DNA of 35,776 nucleotides from Paracoccaceae bacterium. Lineage in GTDB: Bacteria; Pseudomonadota; Alphaproteobacteria; Rhodobacterales; Rhodobacteraceae. The stretch spans positions 1 to 35,776 of the forward strand of contig JAOTXT010000047.1 of the NCBI GenBank assembly GCA_029862205.1. Reading direction: 5' to 3'. The stretch's first letter is position 1; each line of letters begins with the position of its first letter. Positions 25,101 through 32,500 of the stretch are shown piece after piece. Below the pieces are notes generated by a model, which was not told the origin of the DNA, did no database searches, and worked only from the letters and a program-made list of their open reading frames with translations. The translations under genes and the position numbers were made by a program.

Positions 25101-25431
25101 CGGCCACGGTATCGTGGTAGCGTCCAAGCAATGCACGCAGATCTTCGGGATCGAGCCTTTGCGACAGCTCGGTCGATCCCGCCAGATCGCAAAATACGAC
25201 GGTAAGCTGTCGGCGCTCGGCTTCGATAGAATGTGCGGCGGCCGGCGCCTCGGGCGGTGTCTCGGCAATCGCCGCGATCAGCTTCCGCCGGTGCCCGAGC
25301 GAGAGGCCGAGTCCCAATAGGTCAGCGTCGGACAGATGCGGTAGCGTCTCCAGATCGACGTCATTCTCGATCAGAACTTTGGCGTACTGACCGAGGCCGA
25401 TCCCATCCAACCATGCGGCGAGCTCTGTCAT
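22102..25431 (-). CDS. SAM domain / class III cyclase / AAA ATPase / TPR protein
   Basis: This 1109-aa cytoplasmic signalling protein has four parts. A sterile alpha motif domain comes first (about 4-57, AAWLDGIGLGQYAKVL). A class III nucleotide cyclase domain follows (about 74-250) with Asp82 (VFCDLAGST), Asp126 (KLLGDGVLAFFGWP), Asn199 and Arg203 (TPNLAARL). Next is an ATPase of the AAA/STAND type with Walker A GEAGIGKSR (299-307) and Walker B LLVEDVHWIDP. Many TPR-like helices occupy about 690-1100. The start at 25431 has GGGA upstream, and an open frame to 25584 adds unrelated sequence. The coding region is visibly less GC-rich than its neighbours and stands alone, which suggests a separate origin. 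Such proteins are widespread and multicopy in rhizobia and relatives; the signal sensed is unknown. Confidence 0.93.
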   Translation of the reverse strand: MTELAAWLDGIGLGQYAKVLIENDVDLETLPHLSDADLLGLGLSLGHRRKLIAAIAETPPEAPAAAHSIEAERRQLTVVFCDLAGSTELSQRLDPEDLRALLGRYHDTVADVVNSHGGHVAKLLGDGVLAFFGWPNAHEDDADRAVRAALAALASVERIEDGGTNLTARAGIATGPVVIGDRASEATQEHGAVAGVTPNLAARLQAEAEPGGVVIHGATRRLIGEAFNLEEAGNVALKGFSDPVQIWRVSGIARSDSRFEAQHGAGLTEFIGRANEIGLIHDRWRLASRGEGQVLLLSGEAGIGKSRLLREFTESLAAEQCRLFRYQCSPLEINAAFHPPISEVESGCGVRSEDPVEIRLDRLDRHIAEVFSDGAFDETAALFAGLMGLPTDRYPPIEMAPQRRKQRVVTLLAERILSFVNGGPIILLVEDVHWIDPSTLEVLDAIVERIQDLPMFVIMTHRPEFETQWGNYGHVTAHSLNRLGRMDGRAIAARIANGKALPEEVLDHIVTQTDGVPLFVEELTKTVLEAGILEEQADCYALTGPMPALSIPATLQDSLMARIDRLAPVKRVVQAASCIGREFGTKLLSSALATTASDLDDALGQLLEAGLIFRQGDSGNEARYIFKHALVQDAAYASLLTKARRSLHERLVLGLEQTTDPDPLELARHLAEAGASGRAASLYLQAGRRALASNALLEAIGALELGINVLADMEPSRDCDRIELDIRVALGAARMANFGWAHPAVAEAMEPAFPLAKQFEDEQALGSILWALWVHYQTRTDFPRAREWLAELEMAASAKPDSDLPIVFDMSAGCQHFWEADYSRAIGHTDRLKSVYDPDKHSRITSLTNHDPLVFSLHWAGTLAEWIRGYPDRAIQRLEDAIPLARRIGHPFNLTFALTAGSTSLIYLGQTARMLSFCDEAERVVEEEALGQFALNVCVYQWRGAAQILRGAFEEGHALVAQGNAFWSGSGGGICTAMMRSWMVLGLQGLGSINEAIALNDSNIFHCRSSGDRYMEPECVRLRGELALAADETAVGQAERDFREAIKIANDHGARSWELRAAMSLARLLQSLDRCSEAIACLEPTYNWFVEGLDSEDLKQAKTLLSELA

Positions 25432-25883
25432 TGCGGATCCCGCTCGCAACCGCAGCATTGTAGCTAGGCTGAGGATCGTAACATTGTGTGCGGAAGGCAG
25501 CAAATCTTGCCGACTTCCGATTTTGGCACTTAGCCGGCATCGATGATTTCTTCGTGAATGCCTGTCCTCAAAGCGGTCCTCCACCAGCGGTGCGATCTCG
25601 CCAAGTGCGTAATTAACCGATCATCGCGCGGCGCGGCAAACCGGCCCCATAGCCGGTTGCGCGGGATGGCGCACCAGCGCGCGCTATCCGTGAAAAATAG
25701 GTAAACCGTGAAAAATCCTGTTTTATATTCATAGCTTTAAGAAGAATCTCACATGTGAGAGCCCGGCCTATCTCACACCTCCCGGCCCTCAATGGCCGCC
25801 CCGCCACGGCCGCCCGCTCGAAGGTGGACCCGCTCTCCAGCCAGGCTACCCGGGCCCGATTCGAGGCCTTACACAGGCGGTGC
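25432..25883. promoter_or_regulatory. Long upstream region of the large cyclase gene, with direct repeats and a palindrome
   Basis: This 452-bp gap without a gene contains three visible signals. CCGTGAAAAAT occurs twice as direct repeats at 25688-25698 and 25706-25716 (18 bases from start to start). A perfect 14-bp palindrome TCTCACATGTGAGA lies at 25747-25760, and a further half-site TCTCACA at 25771-25777. The bases between these (about 25690-25750) are AT-rich. The layout looks like an operator region, probably for the cyclase gene on the minus strand, although it lies 250 or more bases before its start. A short frame at 25613-25924 has no recognisable content. Confidence 0.55.
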
Positions 25884-26690
25884 TCAGGCGTAGGCCAGCC
25901 AAAGCAGGACGGCGCCCAGCCCAAGCCGGTAGATCGCGAACGGCCCCATGGTCCAGTCGCTGGCGAACATCCGCATCATCACCGCCAGCGCGGCGAGCGC
26001 GGCGATAAACGACAGGAGGGCCGCCAGCCCCAACTCCGCCGTCACCGCCAGGTTGCCGTCGCGGATCAGCCCCAGAATCTCGAGCACGCCGGCCGCCAGG
26101 ATCACCGGGATCGCCATCAGCATCGAGACCCGGGCCGCGTCGGTGCGGCCAAAGCCCAGAAACCGCGCCATGGTCATGGTGATGCCCGACCGGCTGGTTC
26201 CCGGCACCAGCGCCAGCGCCTGGGCGAGCCCCATCAGAACGGCGTCCCGGAGGCCCCATTCGCCGAAGCCGCGGGTCTCGGCGCCGATCCGGTCCCCGAG
26301 CCAGAGCAGGATGCCGCCCAAAAGCGTGGTCCAGCCGATGACCTCGATCGCGCGCAAGCTCTCGAGCGCGCCCGAGACTTTCAGCGCCAGCCCGGCCAGG
26401 ATCGCGGGGATCGTCGCCAGCGCGATCAACAGGAACAGCCGCGCCGGCTGGGTCGCCCGCCGCCCGCGCGCCAGGTCGCCGAGGCCAGCCGCCAGCACCC
26501 CCGTTTCGCGCCGGAAGTAGAGGCAGACCGCGGCCAATGTCCCCAGATGCACCGCCACATCCATGCTGACGCCCTGATCGGGCCGTCCGGTCAGGATCGG
26601 CCACAGTGCCAGATGCCCGGACGAGGAGACCGGCAGGAACTCGGTAATGCCCTGGATCAGGGCCAGCATGACGATGTCGAAAAGGCTCAT
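25884..26690 (-). CDS. uppP: Undecaprenyl-diphosphatase (UppP/BacA)
   Basis: This 268-aa integral membrane phosphatase recycles undecaprenyl pyrophosphate to the monophosphate carrier for peptidoglycan and other envelope polymers, and its overproduction gives bacitracin resistance. The two signature motifs are present: ITEFLPVSSSGHL (about 14-26), with the catalytic Glu and Ser/His residues, and the PGTSRSGITM motif near residue 170, with the catalytic Arg. About eight hydrophobic helices are visible. I chose the ATG at 26690; ATGs at 26702 and 26744 are alternatives. The gene is divergent from gltD. Confidence 0.95.
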   Translation of the reverse strand: MSLFDIVMLALIQGITEFLPVSSSGHLALWPILTGRPDQGVSMDVAVHLGTLAAVCLYFRRETGVLAAGLGDLARGRRATQPARLFLLIALATIPAILAGLALKVSGALESLRAIEVIGWTTLLGGILLWLGDRIGAETRGFGEWGLRDAVLMGLAQALALVPGTSRSGITMTMARFLGFGRTDAARVSMLMAIPVILAAGVLEILGLIRDGNLAVTAELGLAALLSFIAALAALAVMMRMFASDWTMGPFAIYRLGLGAVLLWLAYA

Positions 26691-26981
26691 CGGGTTACCC
26701 ATCGCGTCCGCGGCAACTCCTACCGCAATCGGCGCGCAAAGCAATCAAAGTCCATGGATCCTCAGATCGGCAGCCGCGATTCGCATGTGGATTGGTCGTT
26801 CCAGGATGATTATATCAGCGATACTGACATATTTTGGTTTCAAGATTAGACCGATTCCCCAATCCTTTGAGTGATTTCCGAATTTAGGTCAGGTCATCTG
26901 ACTTTATTTTACCTCATATTTCGGTTACCGATGCCGCCAACAAAAAGTCTCGAACGGCGCTTACGCGCTCCTGGGGAGCAG
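26691..26981. promoter_or_regulatory. Divergent control region of uppP and gltD
   Basis: The gap between two divergent genes is AT-rich at about 26800-26935. It contains an inverted repeat GTCAG-GTCAT-CTGAC (26888-26902) just before an AT-rich stretch with CATATT (26925-26930), where the gltD promoter is expected. I could not assign convincing -35/-10 boxes, nor -24/-12 boxes for sigma-54. The inverted repeat is a candidate operator for a nitrogen or Lrp-type regulator; that is inference only. Confidence 0.4.
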
Positions 26982-28415
26982 ATGGTCCAAAAGATGCTGA
27001 AATTCGTCTCGCTCAGCCGCGAGATGCCGGAGAAGCGCGCCGCGGACGACCGGGCGCACGACTTCTCGGAGATCTATCGCGACTATGCGCGCGAGAAGGC
27101 GGCCGATCAGGCGGCGCGTTGCTCGCAATGCGGCGTGCCGTTCTGCCAGACCCATTGTCCGCTGCACAACAACATCCCTGACTGGCTGAAGCTGACCGCC
27201 GAGGGGCGCCTGCGCGAGGCCTATGAGCTGAGCCAGCAGACCAATACCTTCCCGGAGATCTGTGGCCGCATCTGCCCGCAGGACCGGCTCTGCGAGGGCA
27301 ATTGCGTGATCGAGCAGTCGGGCCACGGCACGGTCACCATCGGCTCGATCGAGAAATACCTGACCGATCTGGCCTTCGAGGAGGGCTGGGTCGCGCCGAT
27401 CACGCCGCTGTCCGAGCGGCCCGAGAGCGTCGGTATCATCGGCGCGGGACCGGCGGGGCTGGCCGCCGCCGACAGCCTGCGGCGTATGGGCTTTCAGGTC
27501 ACCGTCTACGACCGCTACGACCGGGGTGGCGGGCTGCTGACCTATGGCATTCCCGGCTTCAAGCTGGAAAAGCCGGTGGTGATGCAGCGCAACGCCCAGC
27601 TCGAGGAAGGCGGCGTCACGTTCGTAAAGAATTGCGACGTGGGGGCGGACATGGGGTTCGACGAGATACGCCGGATCCACGAGGCGGTCCTGATCGCGAC
27701 GGGTGTCTACAAGAGCCGCGATATTGGCGGGCCGGGCTCGGGCCTAGCCGGGATTGTCCAGGCGATCGATTATCTGACCGCGTCCAACCGCAAGGGCTTC
27801 GGCGACGCGGTGCCCGCGTTCGATTCGGGCGAGTTGAACGCCGAGGGCAAGCGCGTGGTGGTGGTCGGCGGCGGCGACACGGCGATGGATTGCGTGCGAA
27901 CAGCGGTGCGCCAGGGCGCGGTCTCGGTCAAATGCCTCTACCGGCGCGACAAGGCCAACATGCCGGGCTCGATGCGCGAGGTCTCGAATGCCGAGGAGGA
28001 AGGGGTCGAGTTCGTCTGGCTGACCGCGCCGAAAGGCTTCACCGGCGACGAGACCGTGACCGGGGTCAAGGCGGCGCGGATGCGCCTCGGCGCGCCGGAC
28101 GCTACGGGGAGGCAGATGCCGGAGCCGGTGCCGGGCTCGGACTTCACCGAGCCCTGCGACTTGGCGATCAAGGCGCTGGGCTTCGAGCCCGAGGAACTGA
28201 TGCGGCTCTGGGATGTGGAAGGCCTCGAAGTTACCCGCTGGGGCACCGTCAAGGCGGATTTCCGGTCCCATGCCACCTCGCTGCCAGGGGTCTATGCGGC
28301 GGGCGACATCGTGCGCGGTGCCTCGTTGGTGGTCTGGGCGATCCGCGACGGGCGCGAGGCGGCGGACGCGATCGCCGGCTATCTGAGCAGCGCGGCCAAG
28401 GTGGCGGCGGAGTAG
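26982..28415 (+). CDS. gltD: Glutamate synthase (NADPH), small subunit
   Basis: The 477-aa beta subunit supplies electrons from NADPH through FAD to the large subunit for glutamate formation from glutamine and 2-oxoglutarate. The N-terminus has the ferredoxin-like cysteine clusters CSQCGVPFCQTHCP and CGRICPQDRLCEGNC. The FAD motif GIIGAGPAGLAAAD and the NADPH motif VVVVGGGDTAMDCV follow, and the terminal AAGDIVRGASLVVWAIRDGR closes the FAD site. The start at 26982 (MVQKMLKFVSL) matches the usual alphaproteobacterial N-terminus, with GGGGAG close upstream; an in-frame start at 26871 adds a non-family lead. Unusually, gltD precedes gltB and is separated from it by three small genes. Confidence 0.97.
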   Translation: MVQKMLKFVSLSREMPEKRAADDRAHDFSEIYRDYAREKAADQAARCSQCGVPFCQTHCPLHNNIPDWLKLTAEGRLREAYELSQQTNTFPEICGRICPQDRLCEGNCVIEQSGHGTVTIGSIEKYLTDLAFEEGWVAPITPLSERPESVGIIGAGPAGLAAADSLRRMGFQVTVYDRYDRGGGLLTYGIPGFKLEKPVVMQRNAQLEEGGVTFVKNCDVGADMGFDEIRRIHEAVLIATGVYKSRDIGGPGSGLAGIVQAIDYLTASNRKGFGDAVPAFDSGELNAEGKRVVVVGGGDTAMDCVRTAVRQGAVSVKCLYRRDKANMPGSMREVSNAEEEGVEFVWLTAPKGFTGDETVTGVKAARMRLGAPDATGRQMPEPVPGSDFTEPCDLAIKALGFEPEELMRLWDVEGLEVTRWGTVKADFRSHATSLPGVYAAGDIVRGASLVVWAIRDGREAADAIAGYLSSAAKVAAE

Positions 28416-28427
28416 GGCGGAGAACCC

Positions 28428-28457
28428 GTAGGGTGCGTGCTCGCACGCACCGTCTAC
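28428..28457. repeat. REP-like intergenic hairpin, copy 1
   Basis: Arms GGTGCGTGC and GCACGCACC form a perfect 9-bp stem around TC, flanked by outer arms GTAG and CTAC with a GT bulge on one side. It lies between the gltD stop and the first GFA gene. A diverged copy is found at 34053-34075 after gltB. From memory, similar hairpins recur in Rhodobacterales genomes; the sequence here shows only the two copies. Confidence 0.8.
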
Positions 28458-28473
28458 GAAAGGGTGGAACAGG

Positions 28474-28884
28474 ATGATCATCAACGGCCAATGCCTCTGC
28501 GGCGCGGTGCGCTTTCACGGCACCCCGGTTCCACAACGGGGCGTCGGGGTCTGCCATTGCGGCCAGTGCCGGCGCTGGGGTGGCGGGGGGCCGTTTATGG
28601 CGGTGCGCATGGAGGGTGGCGTGACCTTCGATGCGGACGAGACGCTGGTCTGGTACCGGTCCTCGGATGCGGGCGAACGCGGGTTCTGCGGGAAGTGCGG
28701 CTCGAGCCTCTTTTGGCGGGCGCTCGGGGCCGGCAACGACGTGGCGATAAATGTCAGCACGCTGCCCGAGGATCACGGCCAGCAGATCTTCGAGCATATC
28801 TGGGTCGACGATCAGCCCGGCTGGTACGACTTTGCCGACGCCCGCCCGCGCAAGACCGCGGCGGAATGCTTGGGCGGAGATTGA
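28474..28884 (+). CDS. GFA/CENP-V family zinc protein, first copy
   Basis: This 136-aa protein of the glutathione-dependent formaldehyde-activating (Gfa) fold carries the zinc-binding cysteines: Cys7 and Cys9 (GQCLCGAVRF), Cys27/Cys29/Cys32 (VCHCGQCRRW) and Cys72/Cys75 (GFCGKCGSSLFW). Family members are mostly uncharacterised; some bind glutathione or related thiols. The start at 28474 has weak ribosome-binding sequence (GGGTGGAA). The second GFA gene begins two bases after this stop, so they form a tandem pair inside the glutamate synthase locus. The role in nitrogen assimilation, if any, is unknown. Confidence 0.9.
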   Translation: MIINGQCLCGAVRFHGTPVPQRGVGVCHCGQCRRWGGGGPFMAVRMEGGVTFDADETLVWYRSSDAGERGFCGKCGSSLFWRALGAGNDVAINVSTLPEDHGQQIFEHIWVDDQPGWYDFADARPRKTAAECLGGD

Positions 28885-28885
28885 G

Positions 28886-29317
28886 ATGAACGAGCGGGCA
28901 ATTCTGACCGGGCACTGCCTCTGCGGCGCCGTCAAGTTCACGGCGACAGGCGTGCCCCACGAGGTCGGCGCCTGCCATTGCACTATGTGCCAGCGTTGGA
29001 CCGGTGGCCCGGCGATCGCCGTCAAGGTCGCGGGCATGGACTTTGAGGGCGAAGAGCACTTGACCCGGTTCCGCTCCTCGGACTGGGCTGAACGCGGGTT
29101 CTGCAGCACCTGCGGATCGAACCTCTTCTACCGGATCGTCGGGACCGACGATTATTACGTCACGGCAGGTGTCTTCGACGACCCGTCCGGCTTTTGGCTC
29201 GCGAGCCAGATTTTCATCGACGAGAAACCAGACTACTACGATTTTGCCAACGAGACCAAGATGTTGACCGGGGAAGAGGTCTTCGAAGCGGTTGCGAAGG
29301 GGAAGATGCCGGAATGA
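28886..29317 (+). CDS. GFA/CENP-V family zinc protein, second copy
   Basis: This 143-aa paralogue of the upstream gene has the same cysteine pattern: GHCLCGAVKF, ACHCTMCQRW and GFCSTCGSNLFY. It shares clear blocks with its neighbour (RSSDWAERGFC versus RSSDAGERGFC) but has a different C-terminus. The start at 28886 follows the first stop by one base and has GGAGATTGAG upstream. Its stop overlaps the start of the next small membrane protein gene (ATGA at 29314-29317). Probably produced by local duplication, then diverged. Confidence 0.9.
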   Translation: MNERAILTGHCLCGAVKFTATGVPHEVGACHCTMCQRWTGGPAIAVKVAGMDFEGEEHLTRFRSSDWAERGFCSTCGSNLFYRIVGTDDYYVTAGVFDDPSGFWLASQIFIDEKPDYYDFANETKMLTGEEVFEAVAKGKMPE

Positions 29318-29502
29318 GTGATCGTTTCTTCAATGGCGCCGGATGGTGGCTGTTTGTCGTCTGCGCGGCGCTCTTCATCGTCGCCTCGATGCGGGCCGGC
29401 GACATGCTGGCGCTGGCGGGCTCTGCCGCTTTCATGGCGGCGAATATTTCCTTCCTTGTTCCCTTCTACCGCCGGTCCGGCAAGCAGGACCACGAGGAGT
29501 GA
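29314..29502 (+). CDS. Small membrane protein between GFA pair and gltB
   Basis: The product is 62 aa with two hydrophobic segments (about 10-25, GWWLFVVCAALFIVASM; and 30-50, LALAGSAAFMAANISFLVPF), and ends in RRSGKQDHEE. It overlaps the previous gene by ATGA and precedes gltB by 5 bp, so it is translated within the locus. No family recognised. A longer frame to 29194 is an out-of-context extension. Confidence 0.75.
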   Translation: MSDRFFNGAGWWLFVVCAALFIVASMRAGDMLALAGSAAFMAANISFLVPFYRRSGKQDHEE

Positions 29503-29507
29503 CGCAC

Positions 29508-32500
29508 ATGACCCGAACCCTCATCGACCAGAGCTGGGTGGAAGGCCGCGAGGCCAAGGCGGAACGCCTGGCCACGACCGGCATGTATCTCCCCACGGAC
29601 GAGCACGCCTCCTGTGGCGTCGGCCTGATCGCCGCCATCGACGGCAAGCCCAGGCGCGAGGTGGTGGTGCACGGGATCAATGCGCTGAAGGCCGTTTGGC
29701 ACCGGGGCGCGGTCGATGCGGACGGCAAGACCGGAGACGGGGCGGGCATCCATGTGCAGATCCCGATCGGGTTCTTCTGGGATCAGATCCGGCGCACCGG
29801 GCACGAGCCCCATGACGAGCTTTTGGCAGTGGGGCAGGTGTTCCTGCCGCGCACCAACTTCGATGCTCAGGAAGCCTGCCGCACTATCGTCGAGACCGAG
29901 GTCCTGCGGCTGGGCTACTACATCTATGGTTGGCGCCAGGTGCCGGTGAACATCGCCGTTCTGGGCGAGAAGGCCGGCGCCACGCGGCCCGCGATCGAGC
30001 AGATCCTGATCTCGAACGCCAAGGGCGTCGACGAGGAGACCTTCGAGCGCGAGCTTTACGTGATCCGCCGCCGGATCGAGAAAGCGGTGGCCCAGGCCAA
30101 TATCACCGGGTTCTATATCTGCTCGCTCAGCTGCCGCAGCCTAATCTACAAGGGCATGATGCTCGCCGAGCAGGTTGCGGACTTCTATCCCGACCTGGAG
30201 GACGAGCGCTTCGAGAGCGCCTTTGCCATCTACCACCAGCGCTATTCCACCAACACCTTCCCGCAATGGTGGCTGGCCCAGCCGTTCCGGATGCTGGCGC
30301 ACAATGGCGAGATCAACACGCTGAAGGGCAACATAAACTGGATGCGGAGCCACGCGATCCGCATGGCCTCGGCGTTCCTGGGCGATCTGGCCGAGGACAT
30401 CAAGCCGATCATCCCGAACGGGTCGTCGGACTCGGCGGCGCTGGACGCGGTCTTCGAGGTGATGGTGCGCGGCGGGCGCAACGCGCCGATGGCCAAGACC
30501 ATGCTGGTGCCCGAGGCCTGGTCAAACTCGGAATCCATGCCCGAGGCCTGGAAGGCGATGTATTCCTACTCGAACGCGGTGATGGAGCCCTGGGACGGGC
30601 CGGCGGCGCTGGCCATGACCGACGGGCGCTGGGTCTGCGCAGGCATGGACCGCAACGGCTTGCGCCCCATGCGCTATGTGGTCACCGGCGATGGGCTGGT
30701 GATCGCGGGCTCCGAGGTCGGCATGGTCCCGACGGACGAGAGCACGATCCGCGAAAAGGGCCGGCTGGGGCCGGGCCAGATGCTGGCGGTCGATCTGGCC
30801 GAGGGCCGGTTCATGCATGACGCCGAGCTCAAGGATGAATTGGCGGCTGCACAGCCCTATGCCGAGTGGATCGAGAAGGTCACCGAGATCTCGGACGAGA
30901 TCGAGGGCCAGCCCGAGAACCGGATCCACCAGGGCGAGGCCTTGCGGCGGCGCCAGATTGCAGCCGGTTATTCGATCGAGGAGCTGGAGACGATCCTTCA
31001 TCCGATGGCCGAGGACGCGAAGGAGGCCATCGGGTCGATGGGTGACGATACGCCCTCGGCGGTGCTGAGCGATCTTTACCGGCCGCTCAGCCATTTCTTC
31101 CGGCAGAACTTCAGCCAGGTGACCAATCCGCCGATCGACAGCCTGCGCGAGCACCGGGTGATGAGCCTGAAAACCAGGTTCGGGAACCTGAAGAACGTGC
31201 TGGACGAGGATTCCTCGCAGACCGAGATCATCACGCTGGAAACCCCGGTTGTCACCAATGCCCAGTTCAAGCGGCTGGTCGAGGCCTTCGGCGACACGCA
31301 CCGGGTGATCCACTGTACATTTCCGGCCGAGAGCGGCCCCGGCGCCCTGCGCGCCGCGCTCAACCGCGTGCGGGCGGAAGCCGAGGAGGCGGTGCGCGCG
31401 GGCGCCGGCCATATCGTCCTGACCGACGAGGAAGCCGATGGCGAAAACATCGCCATGCCGATGATCCTGGCCACCTCCGCCGCACATAGCTGGCTGGTGG
31501 CGCGGGGCCTGCGCACCTTCTGCTCGCTCAGCGTGCGCTCGGCCGAATGCATCGACCCCCATTACTTCGCGGTGCTGATCGGGGTCGGCGCCACCACGGT
31601 CAACGCCTATCTGGCGCAGGATTCGATCATGGACCGGGTCGAGCGCGGCCTGCTGGACCAGATGAGCGCGGACAAGGCGGTGGCGAATTTCCGTAGCGCC
31701 ATAGATCAGGGCCTATTGAAGATCATGTCGAAGATGGGAATCTCGGTGGTCTCGTCCTATCGCGGCGGCTGCAACTTTGAGGCGGTGGGGTTGGGCCGCG
31801 CGCTGGTCGCCGAGTTTTTCCCCGGGATGCCGACGCGCATCTCGGGCATTGGTGTCGCGGGCATCGAGGAGAAGCTGCGAGCGATCCATTCGAAGGCCTG
31901 GAGCGCGGGCGCCGAGATCCTGCCGATCGGCGGACTTTACAAGGCCAGGCGCAAGGGCGAGGCCCATGCCTGGGGCGCGCAACTGATGCACGCGATGCAG
32001 GCGGCGGTCGGCCAGAACTCTTACGCGCTGTGGAAGAAGTATGCCGAGGGGATGCAGGCGCAGCAGCCGATCCACCTGCGCGATCTACTGGATTTCAAGC
32101 CGGTCGGCCCGGCCGTGCCGCTTGAGGAGGTCGAGTCGATCACCTCGATCCGCAAACGTTTCGTGACGCCGGGCATGTCGCTGGGCGCGCTGAGCCCAGA
32201 GGCTCATAAAGCCCTCAACGTCGCCATGAACCGGATCGGTGCCAAATCGGATTCCGGCGAGGGCGGTGAGGACCCGAAGCATTATCACCCGGAGCCGAAC
32301 GGCGATAACCCCTCGGCCAAGATCAAGCAGGTGGCGTCCGGCCGGTTTGGGGTGACGGCCGACTATCTGAACCAGTGCTCGGAACTGGAGATCAAGGTGG
32401 CTCAGGGCGCCAAGCCCGGTGAAGGCGGGCAGCTGCCTGGCTTCAAGGTAACCGAGATGATCGCCAAGCTGCGTCACTCGACGCCCGGGGTCACCCTGAT

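Noticed and set aside
25524-25540. Sigma-54 type promoter (TGGCAC then GGCA)
   Set aside because: The -24 box matches, but the -12 box CGGCA lacks the TTGC core.
21719-25883. Complete mobile element around the large cyclase gene
   Set aside because: No transposase, integrase or terminal inverted/direct repeats were found at either end; only base composition and the tRNA-like element hint at transfer.
25613-25924. Small minus-strand frame in the gap before the large cyclase gene
   Set aside because: It has no Shine-Dalgarno, spans the AT-rich operator-like region and overlaps the uppP 3' end.
25755-26849. Open frame of 364 aa on the plus strand over uppP
   Set aside because: It is antisense to uppP, which has both phosphatase motifs. 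The frame is Arg/Gln/Pro-rich with no domain.
30522-31562. Antisense open frame within gltB
   Set aside because: It is a shadow of the gltB reading frame and has no start signal or domain.
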